The notes below the pieces were generated by a model. That model was not told the origin of the DNA. It searched no databases and saw nothing but the letters and a program-made list of their open reading frames with translations. From positions 2,411,501 through 2,475,500 of the forward strand of contig NZ_CP087176.1 in the NCBI RefSeq assembly GCF_024748695.1: a stretch of DNA of 64,000 nucleotides, given 5' to 3'. Position 1 is the first letter of the stretch; each line of letters begins with the position of its first letter. Both the position numbers and the translations under genes were made by a program. Below are positions 45,306 through 56,118 of this stretch, one piece after another. The DNA comes from Pseudomonas sp. B21-040 (GTDB lineage: Bacteria; Pseudomonadota; Gammaproteobacteria; Pseudomonadales; Pseudomonadaceae).

Positions 45306-46484
45306 TCAATAGCCCATTTTTTGCGCGCGGCTGCTGAAGAAGATGCCGCTTGGCGCGGCAGCGGGAAGGGTGCTCAGTTGCTTCAGGCTGTACGGGTCCC
45401 AGACTTGAACCTGATCGCCATCGCGTAATGACAGCCATAGCTGATCACCGCGCGCGGTGAACTCCATGTGCAGCACCGCTGGCCCCGGTCGCAAATCGGC
45501 GACCACGGCGTGGGTTTCGGTGTCGATGACCTGAACCCGGTCATTGTCCGGGTAGGCGAAATTGACCCACAGTTGCCGACCGTCCGGGCGCGAGGTGACG
45601 AACACCGGTTGGCCGGCAACGGGAATGACGGCGGTTTGCTCCCAGGTGCGCGAATCCATCACCAGCACCTGGTGCCGGCCAACCGCAGGCACGAACGCCT
45701 GGTTGTCGGCGACGGCCCAGCCCTCCAGGTGCGGCATCTTGTAGACCGGCAGTTTCGCCTGGCCGCGTCCATAATCGCCGAGCACTCGCCGCACTCCGCG
45801 TTCGGGGTGCCAAAGGTCGAGTTGGGCCATGCCGTCTTCGCCGAACAACCCGGCCATGTAGTAGCGACCGTCCGGGGTAATCAGCGCGTCGTAGGGTTGC
45901 TGGCCGATGGCGGTGAAGCGGCTGATCTTCGGCGACGTTCCCTGGCTGAAGTCGGCCGTCCAGATCTCGCCGGTATCGAACAGGCTGAACACAAAGCGCT
46001 GGCCGGGTGCGTCGACCAGGCCGACCACCCGCGAGCGCTTGCTGCCATCGGCCAATGGGGTGGCAGGGATGTCAGCCACCAGTTGCAGGGTGGCGGCATC
46101 GAAGACCTTGACCCCGCCGGGCACATAGTTGGATACGGCGATCAATTTGCCGTCCTGGCTGATGGCGCCGCCGATGCTGTTGCCGCCTTGTATCAGTCGA
46201 TGGTCGATGCGCCGGGTCAGCAAGTCGATCTTGCTCAGGCCGCCGTCGCGACCGAACACATAGGCATAACGCTGGTCGCGGGAGAACACCACCGAGGCGT
46301 GGGACAGGTCACCCAGACCATCGAGTCGGGCCAGTGCCGAGCGGGTATCGCTTTCAATGATTTGCACACTGCCGCTGGCGCGCTCCACGACCACGCCCAG
46401 ATCACCGGTGCCGCGCAACGGCGGTTGAGTACACGCGGACAACAACAGCCCGGTCGCCGCTGACAGCAGGATTGAACGGATCAT
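45306..46484 (-). CDS. nirF: NirF, periplasmic lipoprotein dehydrogenase of heme d1 synthesis
   Basis: From the ATG at 46484 (overlapping the nirC stop in ATGA) the protein has 392 residues and starts MIRSILLSAATGLLLSACTQ, with lipobox LLSAC. The rest is an eight-bladed propeller like the d1 domain of NirS (VVERASGSVQIIESDTRSAL, DGGLSKIDLLTRRID, GQPVFVTSRPDGRQLWVNFA). It acts in a late step of heme d1 synthesis in the periplasm, before NirN. Confidence 0.92.
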   Translation of the reverse strand: MIRSILLSAATGLLLSACTQPPLRGTGDLGVVVERASGSVQIIESDTRSALARLDGLGDLSHASVVFSRDQRYAYVFGRDGGLSKIDLLTRRIDHRLIQGGNSIGGAISQDGKLIAVSNYVPGGVKVFDAATLQLVADIPATPLADGSKRSRVVGLVDAPGQRFVFSLFDTGEIWTADFSQGTSPKISRFTAIGQQPYDALITPDGRYYMAGLFGEDGMAQLDLWHPERGVRRVLGDYGRGQAKLPVYKMPHLEGWAVADNQAFVPAVGRHQVLVMDSRTWEQTAVIPVAGQPVFVTSRPDGRQLWVNFAYPDNDRVQVIDTETHAVVADLRPGPAVLHMEFTARGDQLWLSLRDGDQVQVWDPYSLKQLSTLPAAAPSGIFFSSRAQKMGY

Positions 46485-46807
46485 GGTGCGGGGTATCCCT
46501 TGAGAAGAAGGTCGACCAGCCAACGGATATCATCCGGGCCAAGCAGCGGGGCCCAACCGGGCATCGCGGTGCCGGGTCGGCCTTGGGAGACGGTGGCAAT
46601 CAGGCTGTCCCGGGACTTGCCGGCCAGTGCGGTGCGAGTCAGTTCGGGACCCAGCCCGCCGGTCATGTGCAGCCCATGGCAGGCGCCACAGTCCTGGGCC
46701 AGCAGGTGTTCGAGTTGTGCCTGACGCTTGGCGTCAGGGGTGGCAACTGCCGTTGCGCAAATGAGGAGGAGGGCCGTCAGAACTGCAGCGTGTCCATACA
46801 CCATCAT
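46481..46807 (-). CDS. nirC: NirC, small c-type cytochrome
   Basis: A 108-residue protein with signal peptide MMVYGHAAVLTALLLICATA and one heme-c motif CGACHGLHMTGGLGPELT; the Met ligand is in GTAMPGWAPLLG. It is thought to pass electrons for NirS or for heme d1 maturation. It lies between nirM and nirF, overlapping nirF by four bases. Confidence 0.9.
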   Translation of the reverse strand: MMVYGHAAVLTALLLICATAVATPDAKRQAQLEHLLAQDCGACHGLHMTGGLGPELTRTALAGKSRDSLIATVSQGRPGTAMPGWAPLLGPDDIRWLVDLLLKGYPAP

Positions 46808-46823
46808 GACGCCCTCCGATTGG

Positions 46824-47138
46824 CTATTTCAGACTCAGGACCCAGGTCGCGAGTGTCTTGGCTTCTTCATCGGTCACCGGGTTGGCCGGCATCGGCATCG
46901 GGCCCCAGTTACCTTGCGTACCGTTTTTGATGTGACTGGCCAGGGTGTCCACCGCCCCGGCCACCCCCGCGTTCTTGGCCGCCACATCCTTGAGTGCCGG
47001 GCCGACAATCTTGGCGTCGATGGAGTGGCAGGCAGCGCAAGGTTTGCTTTTGAACAGTTCCAGCGCGTCTTGGGCCATGGCCGGTTGCACGCTCAGCGCA
47101 GCGGTCAGGGCAAACAGTGAAAGCAGCGTATTTTTCAT
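46824..47138 (-). CDS. nirM: NirM, cytochrome c551
   Basis: A 104-residue cytochrome c551 precursor ([20 protein letters not shown], cleaved after AMA). The mature protein [20 protein letters not shown] has the heme motif CAACH, and the distal Met is in [14 protein letters not shown]. It donates electrons to NirS. Start at 47138, the longer frame has five extra residues. 24 bases after nirS. Confidence 0.94.
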   Translation of the reverse strand: MKNTLLSLFALTAALSVQPAMAQDALELFKSKPCAACHSIDAKIVGPALKDVAAKNAGVAGAVDTLASHIKNGTQGNWGPMPMPANPVTDEEAKTLATWVLSLK

Positions 47139-47162
47139 GGTGTTTCCTTGCATTGATAACGC

Positions 47163-48932
<1,770 letters not shown>

Positions 48933-48958
48933 CTATGCCCGAGCAGGCCAATGCTTGC

Positions 48959-48972
48959 TTGACGGCGATCAA
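48959..48972. promoter_or_regulatory. Anr/Dnr box between nirS and nirQ
   Basis: TTGACGGCGATCAA is one base from the consensus TTGAT-N4-ATCAA. It lies 105 bases before nirS and 82 before nirQ, in the only gap between them, so it may serve either or both genes. With class II spacing the nirS start point falls near 48924. Confidence 0.7.
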
Positions 48973-49053
48973 GTTTGCCGGTCATCTCGCTTGCCAGGTT
49001 GTCGCAGGGACCCTTAGCGTGTTCCATGAATCCGCTGTTGAATCAGGTGCCCC

Positions 49054-49857
49054 ATGGACCATATCCCGTCTCGCGAAAACAAGGTCGAACCCTTCTACCA
49101 ACCGCTCAATAATGAGGAGGCGCTGTTCGAACAAGCCTGGCGACACGGCATGCCGGTGCTGATCAAAGGCCCCACGGGCTGTGGCAAGACCCGTTTCGTT
49201 CAGCACATGGCCCATCGATTGAACCTGCCGCTGCACACCGTGGCGTGCCATGACGACCTGAGTGCCGCCGACTTGATCGGCCGTCATCTGATTGGTGCGC
49301 AGGGCACCTGGTGGCAGGACGGACCGCTGACCCGCGCAGTGCGCGAAGGCGGCATCTGTTACCTCGACGAAGTGGTCGAGGCGCGCCAGGACACGGTGGT
49401 GGTCCTGCACCCGTTGGCCGATGATCGTCGGGAGTTGTTTCTGGAACGCACCGGCGAAGTGTTGCAGGCGCCACCATCATTCATGTTGGTGGTGTCGTAC
49501 AACCCCGGTTACCAGAACCTGCTCAAAGGCATGAAGCCGAGCACCCGTCAGCGCTTTGTGGCGATGCGTTTCGGCTATCCGCCCGTGGCTGAGGAAGAGC
49601 GCATTGTCGCCCGGGAAGCGCAGGTGGACAGTGCGCTGGCGGCGCAAGTGGTCAGGCTGGGGCAGGCCCTGCGCCGGCTCGATCAGCATGATCTGGAGGA
49701 GGTGGCCTCGACGCGGCTGCTGATTTTTACCGCGCGAATGATCCGCTCCGGGATGAGCCCGCGTGAGGCCTGCATGGCGTGCCTGGCCGAACCGTTGAGC
49801 GATGATCCGATGACGGTGGCCGCGTTGATGGGCGTGGTTGATGTCCACTTCGGCTGA
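49054..49857 (+). CDS. nirQ: NirQ (NorQ), MoxR/CbbQ-type AAA+ ATPase
   Basis: A 267-residue AAA+ ATPase with Walker A IKGPTGCGKTRFVQ, Walker B GGICYLDEVVEARQD and the arginine region TRQRFVAMRFG. With NorD it activates NO reductase, probably by inserting its non-heme iron, as CbbQ-CbbO does for Rubisco. It starts the divergent run nirQ-nirO-nirP. It overlaps nirO by 17 bases. Confidence 0.93.
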   Translation: MDHIPSRENKVEPFYQPLNNEEALFEQAWRHGMPVLIKGPTGCGKTRFVQHMAHRLNLPLHTVACHDDLSAADLIGRHLIGAQGTWWQDGPLTRAVREGGICYLDEVVEARQDTVVVLHPLADDRRELFLERTGEVLQAPPSFMLVVSYNPGYQNLLKGMKPSTRQRFVAMRFGYPPVAEEERIVAREAQVDSALAAQVVRLGQALRRLDQHDLEEVASTRLLIFTARMIRSGMSPREACMACLAEPLSDDPMTVAALMGVVDVHFG

Positions 49858-50428
49858 GTCCGCAAACGCTTCGCCTGGCCACTTGCCGGGCGATCTGGCG
49901 ATGTGGTTTTTTATCCTCGCCGAGCTCTCGGTGTTCGCCATTCTGATACTGGTGTTCGCCGTCACCCAAGCCATCAAGCCGCAGATGTTTGGCGAAAGCC
50001 GACTGTTGCTCAACACCTCAACCGGTCTGGCGATGACCCTGAGCCTGCTCACTGCCGGGTTGTTCGCCGCCCTGGCACAGGAGCAGGTCCGGCACTCGCG
50101 GTCACGCCGTGGCGCGATCTATCTGCTGGCCGCGTTGCTTGCCGCCAGTGTCTATGTGCTGTTGAAAGTCACCGAGTACCGGCACTTGCTGGCCTCGGGG
50201 CTGGGCCTTGAGCACAACACGTTTTTTACCCTCTACTGGATTCTCACCGGTTTTCATTTTCTCCATGTCCTGCTCGGCATGTTGATCCTTGGATGGCTGG
50301 CCGAGCGGTGCCGTCGTGGCCGCTATGACGCCAGCAACCGCAGCGGATTCGAATCCGGCGTGTTGTATTGGCACATGGTCGACCTGATCTGGGTCGTGCT
50401 GTTTCCGCTGGTCTACGTGCTGGGTTGA
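49841..50428 (+). CDS. nirO: NirO (NorE), cytochrome c oxidase subunit III-like protein
   Basis: A 195-residue protein from the ATG at 49841 with five membrane segments (LAMWFFILAELSVFAILILV, FLHVLLGMLILGWL) and the subunit III motif ENxxxxFF-like region HNTFFTLYWILTGFHFLHVL, ending WHMVDLIWVVLFPLVYVLG. NirO/NorE is needed for full NO reductase activity; the exact job is not settled. It overlaps nirQ. Confidence 0.9.
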   Translation: MSTSAESANASPGHLPGDLAMWFFILAELSVFAILILVFAVTQAIKPQMFGESRLLLNTSTGLAMTLSLLTAGLFAALAQEQVRHSRSRRGAIYLLAALLAASVYVLLKVTEYRHLLASGLGLEHNTFFTLYWILTGFHFLHVLLGMLILGWLAERCRRGRYDASNRSGFESGVLYWHMVDLIWVVLFPLVYVLG

Positions 50429-50438
50429 TGAGGTGCCA

Positions 50439-50696
50439 ATGTCTGCTACCAGGTGGTTGTTTGTCTGCTGGGTCGCACTGACCGCGTTAAGCCTGTGCAC
50501 GGTGTTGCTGGCGCAGTCCGCGGCGGCGTGGTGGCTGTCCCTTGCGATTTTGCTGGTGGCTGTCGCCAAGGCGTGGCTGATTACGAATGGCTTCATGGAG
50601 ATGCGCCACGCGCCGCGATTGTGGCGGCGATTGATGATGAGCTGGGCGTTGGTGCTGGCGTTGTTGGTGGGATTGACCTTGCTGGCCATCGTGTAA
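50439..50696 (+). CDS. nirP: NirP (NorF), small membrane protein
   Basis: An 85-residue protein from the ATG at 50439 (GAGG eight bases upstream) with three hydrophobic segments and the COX4-like pattern SLAILLVAVAKAWLITNGFM (Lys in a helix). Its partner is NirO. It is followed by the REP-type repeat pair and then the norC promoter. Confidence 0.88.
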   Translation: MSATRWLFVCWVALTALSLCTVLLAQSAAAWWLSLAILLVAVAKAWLITNGFMEMRHAPRLWRRLMMSWALVLALLVGLTLLAIV

Positions 50697-50699
50697 CTC

Positions 50700-50836
50700 A
50701 TGTAGCAGCTCGCGCAGCCTGCGTTCGGCTGCGCAGCCGTCGTAAATCCTGCCCGCCGCCTTTAACCTGAATCACTGCAGTGTCACCTCTCACGACTGCT
50801 GCGCAGCCGAACGCAGGCTGCGCCAGCTGCTACAGG
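50700..50836. repeat. REPIN-type inverted pair of REP sequences
   Basis: TGTAGCAGCTCGCGCAGCCT is followed about 95 bases later by the inverted copy ending AGGCTGCGCCAGCTGCTACA. Each copy contains its own small palindrome (GCGTTCGGCTGCGCAGC). Two REP units facing each other with a variable spacer are the REPIN layout common in fluorescent pseudomonads. The pair sits between nirP and norC. Confidence 0.75.
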
Positions 50837-50883
50837 GTCAAGTACTTCCACGCGTAATACCTGAGCAAAACCATCGGAGTTTC

Positions 50884-50897
50884 TTGATCGGCATCAA
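50884..50897. promoter_or_regulatory. Anr/Dnr box and promoter of norCB
   Basis: TTGATCGGCATCAA is a perfect FNR-type box. A -10 element TAAAAT at 50921-50926 lies where class II spacing predicts (start point near 50933), so the ATG at 50955 is the norC start and not the earlier one at 50925. Confidence 0.85.
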
Positions 50898-50954
50898 GCA
50901 GATTTCGACCCCTCGCTTCCTAAAATGGACGGGCCAAGCAAAGAGGAAGCGACC

Positions 50955-51395
50955 ATGTCAGAGACCTTCACCAAAGGCATGGCCAGGAATATCTACTTCG
51001 GGGGAAGCGTTTTCTTCTTCCTGATATTCCTGGCCTTGACCTACCACACGGAACAAACCTTTCCAGCGCGCAGCAATGAAGCGCAACTCACTGAATCAGT
51101 GATCCGCGGCAAGACAGTCTGGGAGCAAAACAACTGCATCGGCTGCCACACGCTGCTGGGCGAGGGCGCCTACTTTGCGCCTGAGCTGGGCAATGTGTTC
51201 CAGCGACGCGGCGGGGAGGAGGGCTTCAAACCCTTCCTGCATGCCTGGATGAAAATGCAGCCGCTGAATGTGCCGGGCCGGCGAGCGATGCCGCAGTTCA
51301 AGTTGAGTGAGCAGGAGGTGGATGACATCGCCGAGTTCCTCAAATGGAGCTCGAAAATCAACACCAATGGCTGGCCGCCAAACAAGGAGGGCTAA
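50955..51395 (+). CDS. norC: NorC, cytochrome c subunit of NO reductase
   Basis: A 146-residue protein (MSETFTKGMARNIYFGGSVF) with one N-terminal membrane helix and a heme-c motif NNCIGCHTLLGEGAYFAPEL; the Met ligand is in RRAMPQFKLS. It feeds electrons to NorB. The start is supported by the promoter position. norB follows after three bases with AAGGAGG in the end of norC. Confidence 0.96.
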   Translation: MSETFTKGMARNIYFGGSVFFFLIFLALTYHTEQTFPARSNEAQLTESVIRGKTVWEQNNCIGCHTLLGEGAYFAPELGNVFQRRGGEEGFKPFLHAWMKMQPLNVPGRRAMPQFKLSEQEVDDIAEFLKWSSKINTNGWPPNKEG

Positions 51396-52826
<1,431 letters not shown>

Positions 52827-52850
52827 GCCGGGGCAATCGCTAGAAAAGGT

Positions 52851-52882
52851 CGGCCCGGCTGATACAGCGGGCCGTTTTTTTT
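52851..52882 (+). terminator. Rho-independent terminator between norB and norD
   Basis: CGGCCCG and CGGGCCG form a 7-bp stem with a ten-base loop, followed by eight T. It would limit read-through from norCB to norD and so lower norD expression relative to norB. Confidence 0.8.
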
Positions 52883-52904
52883 GTGTTCAAGAAGGGCAGC
52901 AATC

Positions 52905-54746
52905 ATGGCCTTTACCGTCGAACTGGAAGAGTGGGCCGGCAGTGTCTGGCACCGTTTCATCACCCGGCACGCCAGCCCGGATTTCCCTGAAGCGCGCGTA
53001 GAACTGGATACCCGGCAACGCCCGCTGGCCCTGTTGTTTCGCGCCATGGGCGGCGCCAGTGGCATGGGGGTCGAGGCCGCCAGCGACCGCGACCTGCTGC
53101 TGCGGCGCAACTTGCTGCAACAGATCGCCGGCACCTGCAAGCAAGTGCCGTTGGCGTGGTGCGATGAGACACACCTTCGCCTGCCGTCGAGCCTCGCTGT
53201 CTTCCCGGATGCCGCACTGAACGAGGAACTCTATCGTTGGCTCACGTTGCTGGCGGCGCAGGCCGGTCGCATGCGGCATTGGGGGCGGGACAATCAACGC
53301 TGGACGCGATTGCTGTTGCAGCGCTACCCGGCGTTGCGCGCCCGGTACAAGCGACTGGTCGATGCGCACCTGCAATTGCGCCCCGATCCGGCGTCCTTGA
53401 ACCGCAGCGAAGCGGCGCTGGAACGGGCGTTATGCCAGGCGCTACGCGAGCCGGGCAGTGTCGAGCATTTTCCTCGCAGCGAACGGGCCGCGTGGCCGCT
53501 GCCCCTGTGGTTGTACCCGCCACAGCATCTCGCCAGTCCACAGACTGCCGAGCTGGGCGATGAATCCGAAGAGTTCCTGGCGACCCCTCCCGGTGAGCAG
53601 AAAAGCGGACGCAAGCGCGCCACACGAATCGATGAAAACACCCGTGATGGCGGGCTGTTGATCGTCCGTCTGGAGAACCTGTTCAGTTGGACCGAACACG
53701 TTGACCTGGATCGCTGGTCGGACGACAGCGAAGACCCGGATGCGGCCCGAGTGGCGGACGATCTGGACGAATTGACCCTGTCGCGCACACGCCTGCGCAA
53801 GGGCGGTGGTCTCAAGCTGCACCTGGATTTGCCGCCGGCCGATGTCGACGATATTCCCCTGGGCGAGGGGATCCGGTTGCCGGAGTGGGACTACCGGAAA
53901 AAACGCCTGCAGGACGACTTCGTCAGCCTGCAAATGATGATCCCCCGCGACTGCGAAGCTCAACCGCTGCCGCCACGGCTCAAGGCCTCGGCGCATCGTT
54001 TGCGGCGCCAATTCGAGCATCTGCGCAACGATCGCCAATGGTTGCGCCAGCAACCCCAGGGCTCGGAACTGGACATGCAGGCCTGGCTGGATTTTCACGT
54101 TGAGCGCGCCCATGGCCAGTGCGCCGAACGGGGGCTGTTCATGGAACACCGTCAAACCCGTCGCGACCTCGCGTGTCTGTTACTGGCCGATGTGTCGATG
54201 TCGACCGACGCTCATTTGAACGATGAACATCGCGTCATCGACGTGATCCGCGACAGCCTGCTGTTGTTCGGCGAAACCTTGTCGGCGTTGGGTGATGACT
54301 TTGCCCTGTACGGGTTTTCCTCGCTGCGTCGTCAGCAGGTGCGCATGCAGGAACTCAAGTCCTTCACACAACGCTATGACGACACCAGCCGGGGGCGCAT
54401 TCAAGGGCTCAAACCGGGTTACTACACACGCATGGGCGCGGCGATTCGCCAGGCCACGCAGTTGCTCGGCAGCAGCAAGCGGCGCAGCAAACTGTTACTG
54501 CTGCTGACAGATGGCAAGCCCAATGATCTGGATTTGTATGAGGGGCGCTACGGTGTCGAAGACACCCGCGAGGCGGTGATGGAGGCGCGGCGCCAAGGGT
54601 TGACGCCGTTCTGTATCACGATTGACCGCGAGGCCGGGGATTACCTGCCGTACATGTTTGGTGCCAATGGCTACACCCTGATCCGCCAGCCCGAACAGCT
54701 GCCGCTGCGGTTACCGCAGTTGTATCGCCAACTGACTCAGGGTTGA
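52905..54746 (+). CDS. norD: NorD, VWA-domain NO reductase activator
   Basis: A 613-residue protein starting MAFTVELEEWAGSVWHRF at 52905. The C-terminal third is a von Willebrand A domain with the MIDAS motif LLADVSMSTDAH (DxSxS), a threonine and the aspartate in LLLTDGKPNDLD. The large N-terminal part is charged. NorD works with NirQ/NorQ to activate NorCB. A hairpin at 54762-54785 lies between the convergent stops of norD and the next gene. Confidence 0.93.
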   Translation: MAFTVELEEWAGSVWHRFITRHASPDFPEARVELDTRQRPLALLFRAMGGASGMGVEAASDRDLLLRRNLLQQIAGTCKQVPLAWCDETHLRLPSSLAVFPDAALNEELYRWLTLLAAQAGRMRHWGRDNQRWTRLLLQRYPALRARYKRLVDAHLQLRPDPASLNRSEAALERALCQALREPGSVEHFPRSERAAWPLPLWLYPPQHLASPQTAELGDESEEFLATPPGEQKSGRKRATRIDENTRDGGLLIVRLENLFSWTEHVDLDRWSDDSEDPDAARVADDLDELTLSRTRLRKGGGLKLHLDLPPADVDDIPLGEGIRLPEWDYRKKRLQDDFVSLQMMIPRDCEAQPLPPRLKASAHRLRRQFEHLRNDRQWLRQQPQGSELDMQAWLDFHVERAHGQCAERGLFMEHRQTRRDLACLLLADVSMSTDAHLNDEHRVIDVIRDSLLLFGETLSALGDDFALYGFSSLRRQQVRMQELKSFTQRYDDTSRGRIQGLKPGYYTRMGAAIRQATQLLGSSKRRSKLLLLLTDGKPNDLDLYEGRYGVEDTREAVMEARRQGLTPFCITIDREAGDYLPYMFGANGYTLIRQPEQLPLRLPQLYRQLTQG

Positions 54747-54761
54747 AAGGGGGCCTGGACA

Positions 54762-54785
54762 GCGCAGCATCAAACGATGCTGCGC
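54762..54785. terminator. hairpin between convergent norD and the small zinc-ribbon gene
   Basis: GCGCAGCATC and GATGCTGCGC form a perfect 10-bp stem with a four-base loop; no T run follows. It may end transcripts from both sides. The stop codon of the small minus-strand gene lies in the stem. Confidence 0.5.
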
Positions 54786-54961
54786 GGCAGCCAGAAAAAC
54801 ATCGTCACGCAAAAGAGTGTCAGGGCGATGCAGAACCACAGGAATCGACGCTGACGCCGCTCCCCGGCACGCTCGGCCAGTGCAGGCAGAGGCATGCCAC
54901 ATTGGCGGCAATCACTCTGGTGGGGTGGGTTGCCATGTTGGCAATACAGGCAGGCGGGCAT
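54770..54961 (-). CDS. small zinc-ribbon membrane protein downstream of dnr
   Basis: A 63-residue protein with two CxxC pairs (PACLYCQHGNPPHQSDCRQC) forming a zinc ribbon, then a basic stretch (ERAGERRQRR) and one membrane helix (FLWFCIALTLFCVTMFFWL). The ATG comes five bases after the dnr stop, so it is co-transcribed with dnr and probably translationally coupled. A small gene occupies the matching place next to dnr and norD in P. aeruginosa, to my recollection. Function unknown. Confidence 0.65.
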   Translation of the reverse strand: MPACLYCQHGNPPHQSDCRQCGMPLPALAERAGERRQRRFLWFCIALTLFCVTMFFWLPRSIV

Positions 54962-54966
54962 GGCGT

Positions 54967-55650
54967 TTACTCGAACTGTTCCAGGCGCAGGCGATCAAGA
55001 ATGGCGATATGGCGGCCGTCCTGAGCAATGATGTTTTCATCAATCAAGCGGCGGATAATCCGCGAAAACGTTTCTGGCTGGATCGAGAGATGACCGGCAA
55101 TCAGTTGCTTGGCCATCGGCAGCTCGAATTGACTGTCAACGGTTTGCTGGCGCACCAGTTGTGTCAGCAGATAGCGCACGACCCGGTGGGTGGCATTCTT
55201 CAGTGACAGGGTTTCGATTTCATTGACCCGTTGATGCAGGCGCACGCAGAGCTTGCCGAGCAGCGCAAACGTTAGCCGGCTGTTGCTCTGAAGCAGGCGC
55301 ATGTAGGTGCTGTTGGATAACCGGTAGAGCTGGGTGGGGCAAACCGCTTCGGCCGAGGCCACATAATTCGGCGTGTCCATCAGCATCATCGCCTCGGCGA
55401 AGGTCTGCCGATCGCCGAGGACCTCAAACACTTTTTCCTGCCCGTCAGGTGTCAGGCGGTAGATCTTTACCGCCCCTGCAATCACAAAATAGAACGAGTC
55501 GGCCGGCTCGCCCTGACGAAACAACGGTTCGCCTTTGTCGATGCTCAGCAATTGGCTGGTACTCATCAATTCATCCAGCTGTTCTTCATTCAACGGCTCG
55601 AACAAATGATGACTGCGCAAAATCTGGTGGTGGACGCGATGAAGCACCAT
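54967..55650 (-). CDS. dnr: Dnr, CRP/FNR-family regulator of denitrification
   Basis: A 227-residue regulator with an N-terminal cyclic-nucleotide-type sensor domain (ADSFYFVIAGAVKIYRLTPD GQEK) and a C-terminal HTH (LIAGHLSIQPETFSRIIRRL). The SETFSR-like recognition helix reads PETFSRIIRRL, which fits FNR-type boxes TTGAT-N4-ATCAA. There is no N-terminal Cys cluster, so it is Dnr rather than Anr; Dnr binds heme and senses NO. A 29-residue peptide gene lies 42 bases upstream. Confidence 0.94.
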   Translation of the reverse strand: MVLHRVHHQILRSHHLFEPLNEEQLDELMSTSQLLSIDKGEPLFRQGEPADSFYFVIAGAVKIYRLTPDGQEKVFEVLGDRQTFAEAMMLMDTPNYVASAEAVCPTQLYRLSNSTYMRLLQSNSRLTFALLGKLCVRLHQRVNEIETLSLKNATHRVVRYLLTQLVRQQTVDSQFELPMAKQLIAGHLSIQPETFSRIIRRLIDENIIAQDGRHIAILDRLRLEQFE

Positions 55651-55691
55651 AAAAATTCATCCTGAAGGTTGTGCAGGGGTTGGCGAAAAAA

Positions 55692-55781
55692 TCAGACGAG
55701 ACCCAAAGACACGCCACTGGCGACGGCCACGACGGAGGTCAACACCACGAACCAGGCCAGTGGCTGGAGGATCTTTTTCAT
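55692..55781 (-). CDS. 29-residue single-span membrane peptide upstream of dnr
   Basis: The ATG has GGGAG five to seven bases upstream. The product, MKKILQPLAWFVVLTSVVAV then ASGVSLGLV, is one basic N-terminus and one hydrophobic helix. It lies in the dnr leader, 42 bases before dnr and on the same strand, so it can only be transcribed with dnr or ahead of it. Function unknown; too short for family recognition. Confidence 0.55.
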   Translation of the reverse strand: MKKILQPLAWFVVLTSVVAVASGVSLGLV

Positions 55782-55881
55782 GAGGGCTCCCGGGGATCGA
55801 GGTTTCTTGGACTTGCTGGGGCTAGAGCAAGACGCGGGCCATCTCTGCGGGCCCTGGTTTAGAGGGGTTTTTATGAGGCGG

Positions 55882-55938
55882 GGTATAAATGACCCTGAGC
55901 GTTAGGGTTATAAAAACCATTTAAGGGTTATTTTTACC
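55882..55938. promoter_or_regulatory. three NorR enhancer sites upstream of nnrS
   Basis: Three motifs GGT-N7-ACC follow one another: 55882-55894 (GGTATAAATGACC), 55906-55918 (GGTTATAAAAACC) and 55926-55938 (GGTTATTTTTACC). Their centres are 24 and 20 bases apart. This is the core sequence and triple arrangement described for NorR sites in Ralstonia. They lie upstream of the sigma-54 promoter at 56008, reading to nnrS, and also face the dnr side. Confidence 0.7.
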
Positions 55939-56007
55939 CTATTGCTGATCCTTTTATGGTGAGGGCGCTTGCTCCGTCCCCGCAGGAACGGCGTTCGGAC
56001 CTTGAAC

Positions 56008-56021
56008 GGTACGCCCCTTGC
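56008..56021 (+). promoter_or_regulatory. sigma-54 promoter of nnrS
   Basis: GG at 56008-56009 and GC at 56020-56021 are ten bases apart, in GGTACGCCCCTTGC, close to the -24/-12 consensus TGGCAC-N5-TTGC. It is 70-126 bases downstream of the NorR sites, a normal enhancer distance, and about 95 bases before the nnrS ATG. Confidence 0.7.
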
Positions 56022-56118
56022 ACACTTGATCTGCGACAAAGGCAATTGATTAGTGATACCCGATGATGGCCCCCAGGATTGACCTCGCGGGCCAGCAACA
56101 AGGTAGAGGAGTGGCTTT

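Noticed and set aside
56026-56039. TTGATCTGCGACAA as another Anr/Dnr box before nnrS
   Set aside because: The second half-site GACAA has two mismatches to ATCAA and the site lies downstream of the better sigma-54 promoter; not strong enough to call.
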